Part shown: piece by piece, positions 27,112-34,673 of the stretch
Layout of the letters: each line of letters begins with the position of its first letter
Position numbering within the stretch: the stretch's first letter is position 1
From: Bog-756 sp963710495
GTDB taxonomy: Bacteria > Actinomycetota > Acidimicrobiia > Acidimicrobiales > RAAP-2
Length of the DNA: 64,000 bases
NCBI GenBank assembly: GCA_963710495.1
Contig: CAVQAI010000012.1
Location: 62,001-126,000 of the forward strand
Direction of reading: 5' to 3'
The notes under the pieces: generated by a model
Database searches by the model: none
Told to the model about the DNA's origin: nothing
The model's input: the letters and a program-made list of their open reading frames with translations, nothing else
Made by a program: the position numbers and the translations under genes

Positions 27112-27536
27112 CGTGCACTCAATCGTGACCGACGTCCAAACGCCGGGGCCTCGATCTTCAGGTCGAGGTCCGCCGAGTGTGGGCCCTATGGGCGGATCCC
27201 CGTCAAGATTCCGACTAGAACTATGGTCTCTACCTGGACTTTTACGGCGCGCTCGAGGGTTCGAACCACGACCTTCCTAGGCCGGGACGACCCGAATTCC
27301 GGTCTAAACCCGTTCTGACCATCCCTGCCCTATATGCCCATCTACTTGGGATGATGCTGGTTGTGCTTAGGCTGATGTGAACCAGCTTTTGCCGGGCCCT
27401 TTCCTCCTTTTCCGGACGTTTCGGCTCTGAGCTTGGGACCGACCACGCCCACACGGTGGCGGTGATCCCCAAGAATGCTCGGCGACCCGAGCTATTCCGA
27501 ATGGTCCGGATCGCCCCGCGCAAGGCGGCCTCTTGA
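27112..27536. other. Intergenic region holding a degenerate tRNA-Arg-derived att-like sequence
   Basis: Between the 852-aa operon and the pRiA4b-like gene. Bases about 27246-27345 align with the att-like sequence at 29.98-30.1 kb: GCGCGCTCG-AGGG-TTCGAACC (tRNA 3' half, with deletions), then TAGGCCGGGACGACCCGAATTCCG (23 of 24 bases identical to 30037-30060) and ATATGCCC. I read it as an old attachment site; no gene is seen. Confidence 0.5.
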
Positions 27537-28093
27537 TCAGCGGACCTTCTGCAACAGGGTGTTGGCGTCAGCCAGGTGGAAGTGGGCCGGGTCGAGGTGC
27601 CGCCCGCCCAATCGAGATAGCTGTCGTGCTCCTCGTGGGCCGGATCGGCGATGGTCTCGAGGAAGTAGGTATAACCCGGCACGCCGCCCACGTCTTCGGG
27701 CGGGCGGGCATTGGCCTCCAGGCACACCGCGTATTTCAGCCCGAAATAGGACCAGCTCAAGTTCTCAATCATGACCTCGTGCTCCCAAGAATCGCCGAAG
27801 TCGTAGTCGAACCTGAACCAATTCTCGTCCCGCAGGGCCTGGAGGACGGTGACGCTCTTTTCGTCGATCTCCCCTTCGGGATACTCGTCGAAATTCATGC
27901 CATACCGAGCATCGCCCACCCGGAAGGCGTGGAGATGCGAGTTAGACCAGCCCATGCCGGCGATGAGCATGTCGGCCAGCTTGGCCATCCGGACCGATCC
28001 AGGAACGAGCAACCGACGCCAGATCACCGGCTCAACGTGGTCGAGCTGGATCCGCATGCGGAAAACGCTCTGACCGGGCGGGTGGGGCACCAC
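27537..28093 (-). CDS. Plasmid pRiA4b ORF-3-like protein, frame broken near 27597
   Basis: Recognisable body: VEPVIWRRLLVPGSVRMAKLADMLIAGMGW, SHLHAFRVGDARYG, then FRFDYDFGDSWEHEVMIE and ARPPEDVGGVPGYTYFLE, the hallmark order of the pRiA4b ORF-3 family (PF07929). After YLDWAGG the frame must shift by one base (a missing C in a GGCC run) to give LDPAHFHLADANTLLQKVR and a stop at 27537. The start is uncertain: GTG 28093/28090 or ATG 28057, none with a clear ribosome-binding site. The family is common on mobile elements; function unknown. Confidence 0.65.
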
Positions 28094-28347
28094 CCGACAT
28101 TGCGCCGGGGCACTGAGATCCCCTAAAAGCCTTCCGATGGTTGCGGGTCTGGCTCTGCTAGTCGGTTCGACCTGGGATTCCGATGTGGGGCGCCGCCTGA
28201 AGACCTCGGCGGCAGATTGCAGAGCTGGGCCACCCGACATCCGTTCGGCTCGGACGATGCCACGCCGGCCCAGACAAGGACGTCCTCGTTTCGAGCCACC
28301 AACTCCTGCTGTTGTGATTTTTGTGTCTGCCGAACTAGAATACTGAT

Positions 28348-28857
28348 ATGAACAGGGAAGATGGTGATCCACTCGACCTGATTTCTACCGGAACGGCGGC
28401 CGCCCTTCTCGGGACCTCACGGCAGCACGTGGTCAATCTGTGCGACAGCGGGCGCCTTCCGTACTTCCGGGCTGGAACCCACCGCCGGGTCCGACGTGAG
28501 GATGTGGTGGGCTATCGGGACCGACCCCAGCTCACAAGGGACCAGATCAGGAGTCTGTGGCTCCACCAAGCCGTCGCGAGGCGGCTGCTGGTCGACCCCG
28601 AGGGCACGATCCGACAGGCCCAATCGAACCTCCGACGGCTCCGGACAGTCCACTCCCGCGGCGTGGCCGCCCGGCGTCTGGAGGACTGGGGACGGCTCCT
28701 GGCCGGTTCCATTGACGAGCTGCTCGAGGCGATGACCTCGCGCTCCGAGCGCGGGACAGAACTGCGTCAGAACACGCCGTTTGCTGGTGTGCTCAGCGAA
28801 CGTGAGCGAGGTCGGCTGCTCGACAGCTTTCGGCGAACACACTCGGCTGCGGCATGA
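28348..28857 (+). CDS. HTH (excisionase-type) DNA-binding protein, putative antitoxin partner
   Basis: 169 residues. The N-terminus (LISTGTAAALLGTSRQHVVNLCDSGRLPYFRAGTHRRVRREDVVGY) is a HTH_17/excisionase-like winged helix. The rest is helical (LHQAVARRLLVDPEGTIRQAQSNLRRLR). The stop overlaps the ATG of the nucleotidyltransferase-like gene (ATGA). HTH plus nucleotidyltransferase-fold pairs of this type recur on actinobacterial islands and resemble toxin-antitoxin modules. Confidence 0.8.
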   Translation: MNREDGDPLDLISTGTAAALLGTSRQHVVNLCDSGRLPYFRAGTHRRVRREDVVGYRDRPQLTRDQIRSLWLHQAVARRLLVDPEGTIRQAQSNLRRLRTVHSRGVAARRLEDWGRLLAGSIDELLEAMTSRSERGTELRQNTPFAGVLSERERGRLLDSFRRTHSAAA

Positions 28858-29387
28858 ACCGGGAGCAGCTCGCACATGTGCTGCGAGCGGCTTCGCGAAT
28901 CACCGGGGAGTCCGATGTCGTCGTCATTGGCAGCTAGGCGATACTCGGCAGCTTCGACGAAGCCCAGCTTCCCGACGAGGCCGTCGCTTCCATCGAGGTC
29001 GACGTCACCTTCTTCGAAGACGAGGATGACGCCAAGTCCGACAAGGTCGATGCAGCGATCGGGGAACTCTCGTCATTCCATGAAATGAACCAGTACTACG
29101 CACAAGGCCTGAGCATCACGACGGCGACCCTCCCGGAGGGCTGGAAGGAACGCCTCGTCCTCTTCGAGAGCCCGAGCTCTCGGCCTGGCCGCGGCCTTTG
29201 CCTCGATCCCCATGACCTCGTGGCGTCGAAGCTCGTCGCGAATCGGGAGAAGGACCGCGAACTCGCCGCCGCACTTCTCCGGGAGCGGCTCTTGACCCCA
29301 GACACGCTCATCGAGCGGATCCGATCCCTGCCAATCGAGCCCCAGCGCCTCCAAACACTTGCGAGGTGGGTGGAGGCCCGTCGCTAG
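28854..29387 (+). pseudogene. Nucleotidyltransferase-fold protein (DUF6036-like) with nonsense codon 28
   Basis: The frame from ATG 28854 to the stop at 29387 would give 177 residues: NREQLAHVLRAASRITGES, VVVIGS, then AILGSF, ASIEVDVTFFEDED, the FHEMNQYYAQGLSIT segment and GLCLDPHDLVASKLVANREKD. The codon after VVVIGS is TAG (28935-28937); the homologous position is normally Gln (GSQAIL, CAG), so a single C-to-T change explains it. Everything else is intact. Either a real inactivating mutation, which would release the HTH partner from its toxin, or a sequence error. Confidence 0.75.
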
Positions 29388-29424
29388 CACGCCTTCCGTA
29401 AGTACAGAGGCCGCGGGTCGTGGC

Positions 29425-29904
29425 TCAGTCTGAGGTTGGCGGGGGGTCGAACAAGGCCAGCTCGGCAGCATCGGGCGCCTGGAACACGCGCAGCCACCCG
29501 TCGAGGTCCGCGTGGCGAATCGGGTAGCTGTCCCAGGGTGGTTCGAAATTCCGGGCCTCGATTCGTCGCCAGAGTTCGTCAGTAGGCGGGTCGAGGTAGT
29601 GCAGTTCGACGCCGACACCAAGGACGCGAGCCGTGGATCGCATCTCGTCACGTTCGATCCGCGCCCAGAGCCCAAAATCGAGGACGACGCTCAGGCCGAG
29701 GCGCAGGATTTCTTGGGCGAGGCGCCAGAGTTCATGTTCGACCTTCTCCCTGGTCTGCTCGTTCCAAGGGGTGGAGCCGAGGGCCCAGAGCCATTCGTCC
29801 TTTGTGAGGCGTACAGCGCTCCGGTTCGCCGCTAGCTGCGTCGCGAGTTTGGTCTTACCCGCCCCGGGCAACCCGCAGGTGAGAATCAGTCGGGCCCCGC
29901 TCAC
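29425..29904 (-). CDS. P-loop kinase/AAA_33-type ATPase
   Basis: 159 residues. Walker A GLPGAGKTKLA at residues 11-18, a Walker-B-like SVVLDFGLWARIERDEM segment, and a LID-like stretch with DPPTDELWRRIEARN. The architecture matches small zeta-toxin/polynucleotide-kinase-like phosphotransferases (AAA_33) often found on mobile elements. The substrate is unknown. It faces the HTH/nucleotidyltransferase pair tail to tail. Confidence 0.82.
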   Translation of the reverse strand: MSGARLILTCGLPGAGKTKLATQLAANRSAVRLTKDEWLWALGSTPWNEQTREKVEHELWRLAQEILRLGLSVVLDFGLWARIERDEMRSTARVLGVGVELHYLDPPTDELWRRIEARNFEPPWDSYPIRHADLDGWLRVFQAPDAAELALFDPPPTSD

Positions 29905-30293
29905 AGTGTCTTAGTCCAGCAGTTCTGGCGAGCTGGATGAGCGCACGCTCTCGCCACCCCCGACTCACTGGTCAGGCCTCTGAACTGGGGCTTCTTGCGC
30001 GCTCGGAGGGATTCGAACCCCGGACCTTCTGATCCGTAGGCCTGGACGACCCGAATTCCGCTATTTACCGGTCTTGCGCTACCTTGCCCAATATGTCCCT
30101 TGAACTGCGGCTAGCCGGGATCCGGACTGTCCGCCTCCCACCCCCGTCTACCACCAGTTTCCGGTTCTTCCGACCGTTTGGTTCTCATGCGGTTCTCACA
30201 AAGCGGTCCAAAATTTCATTTGTCCCATTTACGGGAGCCCATAGCGACACCCATTCTGGATAAACCGGCCACGACAACTCGAGCTCACCTCGC
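29905..30293. other. 389-bp gene-free region around the att-like repeat
   Basis: Holds the 61-bp repeat of the tRNA-Arg 3' end (29979-30039) and about 70 further bases shared with the degenerate copy at 27.25 kb (CTGGACGACCCGAATTCCG and the following ATATG stretch). The remainder up to 30293 has no convincing gene; small remnants of an integrase region cannot be excluded. Confidence 0.5.
29979..30039 (-). repeat. att-like direct repeat: 3' part of tRNA-Arg plus 19 downstream bases
   Basis: 58 of 61 bases match 34321-34381. The repeat covers the tRNA-Arg gene from the anticodon loop to its 3' end plus 19 bases beyond, the segment classically duplicated by tyrosine-integrase elements. The 5' half of the tRNA is absent, so this copy is not a functional tRNA. 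It marks the boundary of a 4.3-kb island. Confidence 0.85.
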
Positions 30294-32228
30294 TCAGGCT
30301 GGTCCGGCACCGCCACTCGAACGGAAACGGAAGAGCGACTTGCGTGCCGCCTTTGCTACCGCCTTGTCCGGATGCAGGTCGCCGACCACGGCAAGGACCG
30401 CCTCCGTCTGGGGCAAGCGCACCCGCCACACCGTGTCCAGCGCGGTTTGGACACCCGCCCGGCCCGAGATGTCATGCAGTCGGTCGCACACCGCTTCCGG
30501 TCCCCACAGGACGAGCAGGGCATGGAGGAGGCGGACGAAGCGCTCCGGATCGCCGCCGGCGACCAGCTCCGCCGGTGACGCGATGCCGGTCTCCACCCGC
30601 CAGACGGAGGCGTAAGCGCCGAGCTCGGCGTGGTCGGTGAGCTGCGACACGGCGATGGCCGCCGAGGGCCCCATGCGCTGCAATGCCCGAAAGCCCAGTG
30701 CCCTTCCGGTATCACCCACAGTCGGCAGGGACTCGACCAGCAACCTCGCGCCCTCCTCATCGTGCTCTGCGATCCAGTTGTCGATCTCGAGTGTGGCCAG
30801 GTCCTCGGGAAGGTCGGCCGCCTTGCTCAGCAGATCGCGGGCGTCGCAAGACGAGAGCGGCCCAGCGACCGGGGCGTCCGTGGCCCTCGAGAGGAAGCGC
30901 TGGAGTGCCCAGGTCCCGAGCGCCGAGAGCGAGACAGAACCACCGCATTCCTCCGTCTCTCGGAACTCCGTCGGCCGTTGTTCAATTCCTTCCCGCACCA
31001 CGACGTTCAGCTCCTCCAGCCGACGCAGCGCTCGCCGGGCGGCGTAGGCGACCAGCCCGCGATGGAACTCGAGCTTGTCGTCCTCGATGTCATCGAGGTC
31101 GTAGATCTCGAGCAGGCGATCCCAGCACTCGGAGCTGATGTCGTCGATCGGCCTGGCTGCCTGGTCTCGGTACAGACCGACCAGCACCGGGAGGAGGTCC
31201 TGGTCGAGCTCTTCGGCGAACCAGTCGAACCCATACGCGTCACGGTTCCCGTAGTGGTGGGCAGTGGGGCCCACCCAATGCAGGAGCGCAAGGAGGAGGC
31301 GGTAGTGCGCCTCCAGCGGGTCCTCGTCGAGCAGTGCGCGGTCGTGGGCGCGAGCACGGCGCTTCCCCGCCATTTCGAGGAATCCGGCCTCCAAGGCAAG
31401 GCAAAATGCAAGGTCGACGCCGGCCAGCTCGGTCGAACTGCGTGTGCGGTAGACCCGGTCACCGATTCGCGGGTCGACCCGATCGTCGGTCTCGAGCAGA
31501 CCGACCAGCTGCTTGCCATCGGCGACTGTCAGGTTGCCCCGGTCGGTGAGCGTTCTCCCGTCGCCCATGAAGTCCATGAGACCGACCACCCGCCCGAACA
31601 ACACCGAACTCCGAGCCATGGCTTCGAGCTCGGTCGCCGGCGCAAGCACGACGGGCGGCATCCGACCGAGCAGCGCGGCCCCCACCTCTCCGATCTGCGG
31701 CTGCGATAGGGAAGGACCGAGGATCCGATCTCGCTCCCTGAACGGTCGCTCATTGAACTTGGCGATCCAGGCATCGAGGTTGCTCTGGTCCGTGGGGTCG
31801 ACACCGTCGGCGCGCATGGCAGCGACCAGGCGCTTGCCCGTACCGAAGCGGCTGTCGTCCGCCATTGCCTCAGCAAAGCTGGAACGAGTTGCCTCGACGG
31901 TCCGGGCCAGGCGTTGGGCCCGGCTCCCCTCGAGCAGGCTCTCGTCGGCCAGAAAGCGAAGGAGGCCCGCGAATCCATCGATCACCTCGGCGTCCTCATG
32001 GGGGCCGAGCGTCACCTTGCGCGGATAGAGGTCGAGCAGGATGGCGCGGACGTCGTCGTTGGTCCACGAGGCCAGATCGCCGTCGAGATACGCCCACTTG
32101 AAGGACAGGACCTGGTCAGCCGCCCAACCGAACCCGGCGCCGGCTTCCGTCGCCTCGAACCGGGCCACGAGCTCCGAGCTCACGGCTTCGAACTCGTCTT
32201 CGTCGTCAGGCCCGAATCTGAGCCGCAC
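30294..32228 (-). CDS. 644-residue unknown island protein
   Basis: Starts at GTG 32228. No signal peptide, membrane segment or nucleotide-binding motif. The protein appears all-helical, with an acidic N-terminus (GPDDEDEFEAVSSELVARFEA), conserved-looking WAYLDGDLASWTNDDVRAILLDLYPRK, LHWVGPTAHHYGNRDAYGFDWF and C-terminal helical repeats (ALLVLWGPEAVCDRLHDISG). It sits between the att-like repeat and a RHH/PIN toxin-antitoxin pair. I do not recognise a family. Confidence 0.75.
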   Translation of the reverse strand: MRLRFGPDDEDEFEAVSSELVARFEATEAGAGFGWAADQVLSFKWAYLDGDLASWTNDDVRAILLDLYPRKVTLGPHEDAEVIDGFAGLLRFLADESLLEGSRAQRLARTVEATRSSFAEAMADDSRFGTGKRLVAAMRADGVDPTDQSNLDAWIAKFNERPFRERDRILGPSLSQPQIGEVGAALLGRMPPVVLAPATELEAMARSSVLFGRVVGLMDFMGDGRTLTDRGNLTVADGKQLVGLLETDDRVDPRIGDRVYRTRSSTELAGVDLAFCLALEAGFLEMAGKRRARAHDRALLDEDPLEAHYRLLLALLHWVGPTAHHYGNRDAYGFDWFAEELDQDLLPVLVGLYRDQAARPIDDISSECWDRLLEIYDLDDIEDDKLEFHRGLVAYAARRALRRLEELNVVVREGIEQRPTEFRETEECGGSVSLSALGTWALQRFLSRATDAPVAGPLSSCDARDLLSKAADLPEDLATLEIDNWIAEHDEEGARLLVESLPTVGDTGRALGFRALQRMGPSAAIAVSQLTDHAELGAYASVWRVETGIASPAELVAGGDPERFVRLLHALLVLWGPEAVCDRLHDISGRAGVQTALDTVWRVRLPQTEAVLAVVGDLHPDKAVAKAARKSLFRFRSSGGAGPA

Positions 32229-32319
32229 GCGGTGAAACTACCCGTCCTGAGCGACCCCAGCCGGACTGGGCTGCGCAGGCGGCTCCGATCCTCGGCCTGA
32301 TGTCCCGGGTCTCAGGGGC

Positions 32320-32341
32320 TGCATCTTGATGCTAAGATGCA
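32320..32341. promoter_or_regulatory. Inverted-repeat operator before RHH/PIN toxin-antitoxin genes
   Basis: TGCATCTT and AAGATGCA, perfect 8-bp arms with a 6-base centre, end three bases before the antitoxin ATG at 32345. RHH antitoxins normally bind such sites to autoregulate their operon. Confidence 0.65.
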
Positions 32342-32344
32342 GTC

Positions 32345-32578
32345 ATGTCCAAGACGCGGACCACGCTCACGATCGACGAGGAGGTCCTCCGAGCCGTGAA
32401 GATCCGCGCCGCCCGGCTTGGGAAGGCGGACAGCGAAGTGATCGAGGAATCGTTGCGACGCGATCTCGGCCTCGATCTGTTCGACCAGATCTGGGAGCGC
32501 AACGACCTCCCCGAAGAGACTGCTGTCCAGATGGCTGTCGAAGCACAGCACGCCACCCGGAGACGCCAACGGCGCTGA
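32345..32578 (+). CDS. Ribbon-helix-helix antitoxin (VapB/CopG type)
   Basis: 77 residues. TRTTLTIDEEVLRAVKIRAARLGKADSEVIEESLRRDLGL is a typical RHH fold: beta strand TRTTLTID, two helices, and the Gly-rich turn. The C-terminal tail should bind and neutralise the PIN toxin encoded 4 bases downstream. The operator at 32320-32341 is directly upstream. Confidence 0.88.
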   Translation: MSKTRTTLTIDEEVLRAVKIRAARLGKADSEVIEESLRRDLGLDLFDQIWERNDLPEETAVQMAVEAQHATRRRQRR

Positions 32579-32581
32579 CCG

Positions 32582-33001
32582 GTGCGGGCCGTCCTTGACC
32601 CCAACGTCATCATCTCCGCCTTGCTCTCACCGGGCGGCTCGCCCGCCAGCGTGATCAGGGCGTGGACGGACGGTGTCTACGACTTGATCGTCTCACCCCT
32701 GCTGCTGGAAGAGCTCGAGCGCGCGCTCGCTTACCGCAAGATTCGGGAACGCGTGACCGAGTCGGAAGTTCGGGCGCTCCTCGCCATTCTTCGCCACGAG
32801 GCTCACGTGCACGACGACCCGAGCGAACCTCCGGCCGTCCGGTCGCCCGACCCCGGTGACGATTACCTCATCGCTCTGGCCGTCACGGCTCGGGCACTCC
32901 TCGTCACGGGCGATGGCCACCTGCTTGGCCTTGCCGACACGATCCCCGTCTACCGGCCCGCCGACTTCCTGGTTCTGCTCGACCAGGAGCCGGAAAGCTG
33001 A
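32582..33001 (+). CDS. PIN-domain ribonuclease toxin
   Basis: 139 residues from GTG 32582. Metal-binding acids of the PIN fold: Asp in VLDPNVIISALL, Glu in LLLEELERAL, and the DPGDDYLIALAV cluster with a later Asp in VTGDGHLLGL. Members of this family (putative toxin, PIN family) are RNA-cleaving toxins. Forms a pair with the RHH antitoxin. Confidence 0.9.
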   Translation: MRAVLDPNVIISALLSPGGSPASVIRAWTDGVYDLIVSPLLLEELERALAYRKIRERVTESEVRALLAILRHEAHVHDDPSEPPAVRSPDPGDDYLIALAVTARALLVTGDGHLLGLADTIPVYRPADFLVLLDQEPES

Positions 33002-33044
33002 CGGCGTGGCGCCGGGGGCAGCTGCCCCGTAGCGCTATGTTGCC

Positions 33045-33138
33045 TTGGCGTGGTGGAGTTCGCCTCGCTTTAGAATCAAAGTTCGACCCTCTGAGGCGAG
33101 CTTAAGCGCAGAGGGCGAGCTCTTGTCGACCACGCCAA
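33045..33138. repeat. Nested inverted repeats in a gene-free stretch
   Basis: Outer arms TTGGCGTGGT (33045-33054) and ACCACGCCAA (33129-33138) are perfect 10-bp complements; inner arms TCGCCTC (33060-33066) and GAGGCGA (33093-33099) nest inside. This could be a structured RNA, a toxin-antitoxin-linked element or a small mobile remnant. No gene lies within. Confidence 0.5.
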
Positions 33139-33255
33139 CGGGGTTCTGCTGGCCTACTCGCCGAAGAGGGTCGGCTCCCATGGTTGTGTGGTCTGCTGCC
33201 GGTTCGACCGTCGGATCCGCTCACTCAACTCTATATTTTCAACCCAATCCAGCGA

Positions 33256-33561
33256 TCAGCTGGCCAGTGGCTCGATTTCGGCGAGCTTCGAGCGGAGTCG
33301 GTCCTTTTCGACCTCGATGTCATAGTGCCCCTGAAGGTTCATCCAGAACTCGTCACTCATTCCGAAGTACCGCGAGAGGCGCAGGGCCGTGTCAGCGCTG
33401 ATCCGACGAGTTCCGTGAACGATCTCGTTGATACGGCGGGGTGGAACGCCGATGGCCTGTGCCAGCCGGTACTGGCTGACCCCGAGCGGATCCAAGAAGT
33501 CCTCCTTGAGCATCTCGCCCGGGTGCACCGGGGTCATCATCGGTCTCTCGGTCTTCGGCAT
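33256..33561 (-). CDS. higA: HigA-type antitoxin (XRE HTH)
   Basis: 101 residues. HPGEMLKEDFLDPLGVSQYRLAQAIGVPPRRINEIVHGTRRISADTALRLSRYFG is the canonical HigA/XRE HTH with the VxPxRI recognition helix, followed by SDEFWMNLQGHYDIE. It follows the toxin gene by 9 bases in the toxin-first order typical of higBA. Confidence 0.93.
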   Translation of the reverse strand: MPKTERPMMTPVHPGEMLKEDFLDPLGVSQYRLAQAIGVPPRRINEIVHGTRRISADTALRLSRYFGMSDEFWMNLQGHYDIEVEKDRLRSKLAEIEPLAS

Positions 33562-33570
33562 CGTCTCTCC

Positions 33571-33858
33571 TCAGTGGTAATCGACGATCTCAACGTCTCT
33601 GGGGCCGGTGGCGGCCCACTTGAAGCAGATTCGGTATTGATCATTGACCCGAATGCTGTACTGGCCGGTCCGACCACCCTTCAGCTTCTCGAGCCTGTTG
33701 CCCGGTGGAACGGCAAGGTCACCGATCCTCTCGGCGGCGTTCAGGTAGGCCAGCTTGCGCCAAGCAACCTTTTGCACGTCTGGCCCGAATTTCCGGACCG
33801 CCAGTCGCTGCCAGACCCTCCTGGTGTCACCATCCTTGAAGGAGGCGTCGCTCAACAC
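33571..33858 (-). CDS. higB: HigB/RelE-fold toxin
   Basis: 95 residues. LAVRKFGPDVQKVAWRKLAYLNAA, LAVPPGNRLEKLKGGRTGQYSIRVNDQYRICFKW and the terminal DVEIVDYH are typical of HigB/RelE-family ribosome-dependent mRNA interferases. First gene of the higBA operon; divergent from the XRE gene at 33899. Confidence 0.92.
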   Translation of the reverse strand: MLSDASFKDGDTRRVWQRLAVRKFGPDVQKVAWRKLAYLNAAERIGDLAVPPGNRLEKLKGGRTGQYSIRVNDQYRICFKWAATGPRDVEIVDYH

Positions 33859-33868
33859 TGACCGATAC

Positions 33869-33883
33869 TAACGTGTTCCGTTA
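33869..33883. promoter_or_regulatory. Operator between higBA and XRE gene
   Basis: TAACG, 5-base centre TGTTC, CGTTA: perfect short inverted repeat in the 40-bp divergent region, suited to repression of both promoters by HigA or the XRE protein. Confidence 0.5.
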
Positions 33884-33898
33884 ATACCGTCAAGCGTT

Positions 33899-34300
33899 AT
33901 GCTCTGGGCCGAGCAGGCCCGCCTGGCCCCGTATGAGGACGTGGCCCGTATCATCATCCTTGCCCGGGTGGACAACGACCTCACTCAAGAAGCGCTGGCA
34001 GAGCGGGTGAGGACCAGCACAGCCGCAATCTCTCGCATCGAGAGCGGCCGTCACACACCCACTACCGAGACGCTGCGAAGGATCTCTCGCGCCTTCGGTG
34101 GCTACCTCGTCGTCGGGCTCGAGGTGCCAGCCGGAGCGCAGAAGACTCAGACTGTCCTCGCCAGAGTTAGTTACCGAGTACATGAGAGCCAGGGGTCGCA
34201 GAGAGATCGTCATCGACGTGAACCTTCAATCCCCCTATACGTGTCGCTTCAGGGTGTTATAAGTTGCTCCTCGGGGAAATCAGAGAGTTGGACCTTCTGA
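33899..34300 (+). CDS. XRE-family HTH regulator, aberrant C-terminus
   Basis: 133 residues. YEDVARIIILARVDNDLTQEALAERVRTSTAAISRIESGRHTPTTETLRRISRAFG is a clear XRE HTH as in HigA-like antitoxins. After VGLEVPAG the expected C-terminus is replaced by a sequence without homology-like composition (RDRHRREPSIPLYVSLQG) that ends just before the tRNA-Arg, so the gene's end may have been replaced during integration at the att site. Confidence 0.75.
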   Translation: MLWAEQARLAPYEDVARIIILARVDNDLTQEALAERVRTSTAAISRIESGRHTPTTETLRRISRAFGGYLVVGLEVPAGAQKTQTVLARVSYRVHESQGSQRDRHRREPSIPLYVSLQGVISCSSGKSESWTF

Positions 34301-34320
34301 TTCTGCGCTAGAAGATACCG

Positions 34321-34381
34321 TCTGAACTGGGACTTCTTGCGCGCTCGGAGGGATTCGAACCCCCAACCTTCTGATCCGTAG
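34321..34381 (-). repeat. att-like direct repeat overlapping intact tRNA-Arg
   Basis: The partner of 29979-30039 (58 of 61 identical). Here it is joined to the complete tRNA gene, so it represents the end of the island at the restored tRNA. Confidence 0.85.
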
Positions 34382-34413
34382 TCAGATGCTCTAGTCCGTT
34401 GAGCTACGAGCGC
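34340..34413 (-). tRNA. tRNA-Arg (anticodon ACG)
   Basis: Acceptor GCGCTCG pairs with CGAGCGC; D-arm GCTC/GAGC; anticodon stem TCTGA/TCAGA with loop CTACGGA (anticodon ACG); T-arm GGGGG-TTCGAAT-CCCTC with one G-U pair. CCA is not encoded. It is the integration target of the adjacent islands. Confidence 0.95.
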
Positions 34414-34569
34414 TGGCGGTGCCCCGACACATGCCGCACGGGGACAACCGGGAGCCCGGGGCGGCCGGAGCGGAGCGGTTGCTCACTCTACCTCGGGCCT
34501 GAATGCCCAGCACACGGCAGGACTGCCGTCTGTGGCCGACCCCGAGAAGCCCGGATCCGGAGGACCTTC

Positions 34570-34584
34570 CTGACGGTCCGTCAG
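34570..34584. promoter_or_regulatory. Perfect 15-bp inverted repeat upstream of CaiB gene (TetR-type operator)
   Basis: CTGACGG-T-CCGTCAG, 90 bases before the CoA-transferase start. Odd-centred repeats of this kind are typical TetR-family operators; the cognate regulator is not adjacent. Confidence 0.6.
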
Positions 34585-34673
34585 ATATGATTCCGGTCGG
34601 CAGCACCGCGCCGACGTTTGGGCCGTGAGGCACTTGAGCTTCCGCCCCACCGTGCCGCCGCCCCGAACGACCG

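Noticed and set aside
28935..28937. TAG as a recoded (pyrrolysine or suppressor) codon
   Set aside because: Nothing in the window suggests recoding, and a single C-to-T change from the conserved CAG explains it.
29979..30060. Second tRNA-Arg gene
   Set aside because: Only the 3' part (anticodon loop to acceptor) is present; the 5' half is missing, so it is an att-like duplicate.
33045..33138. Insertion-sequence terminal repeats
   Set aside because: No transposase, no target duplication and only 94 bases; kept only as an inverted-repeat observation.
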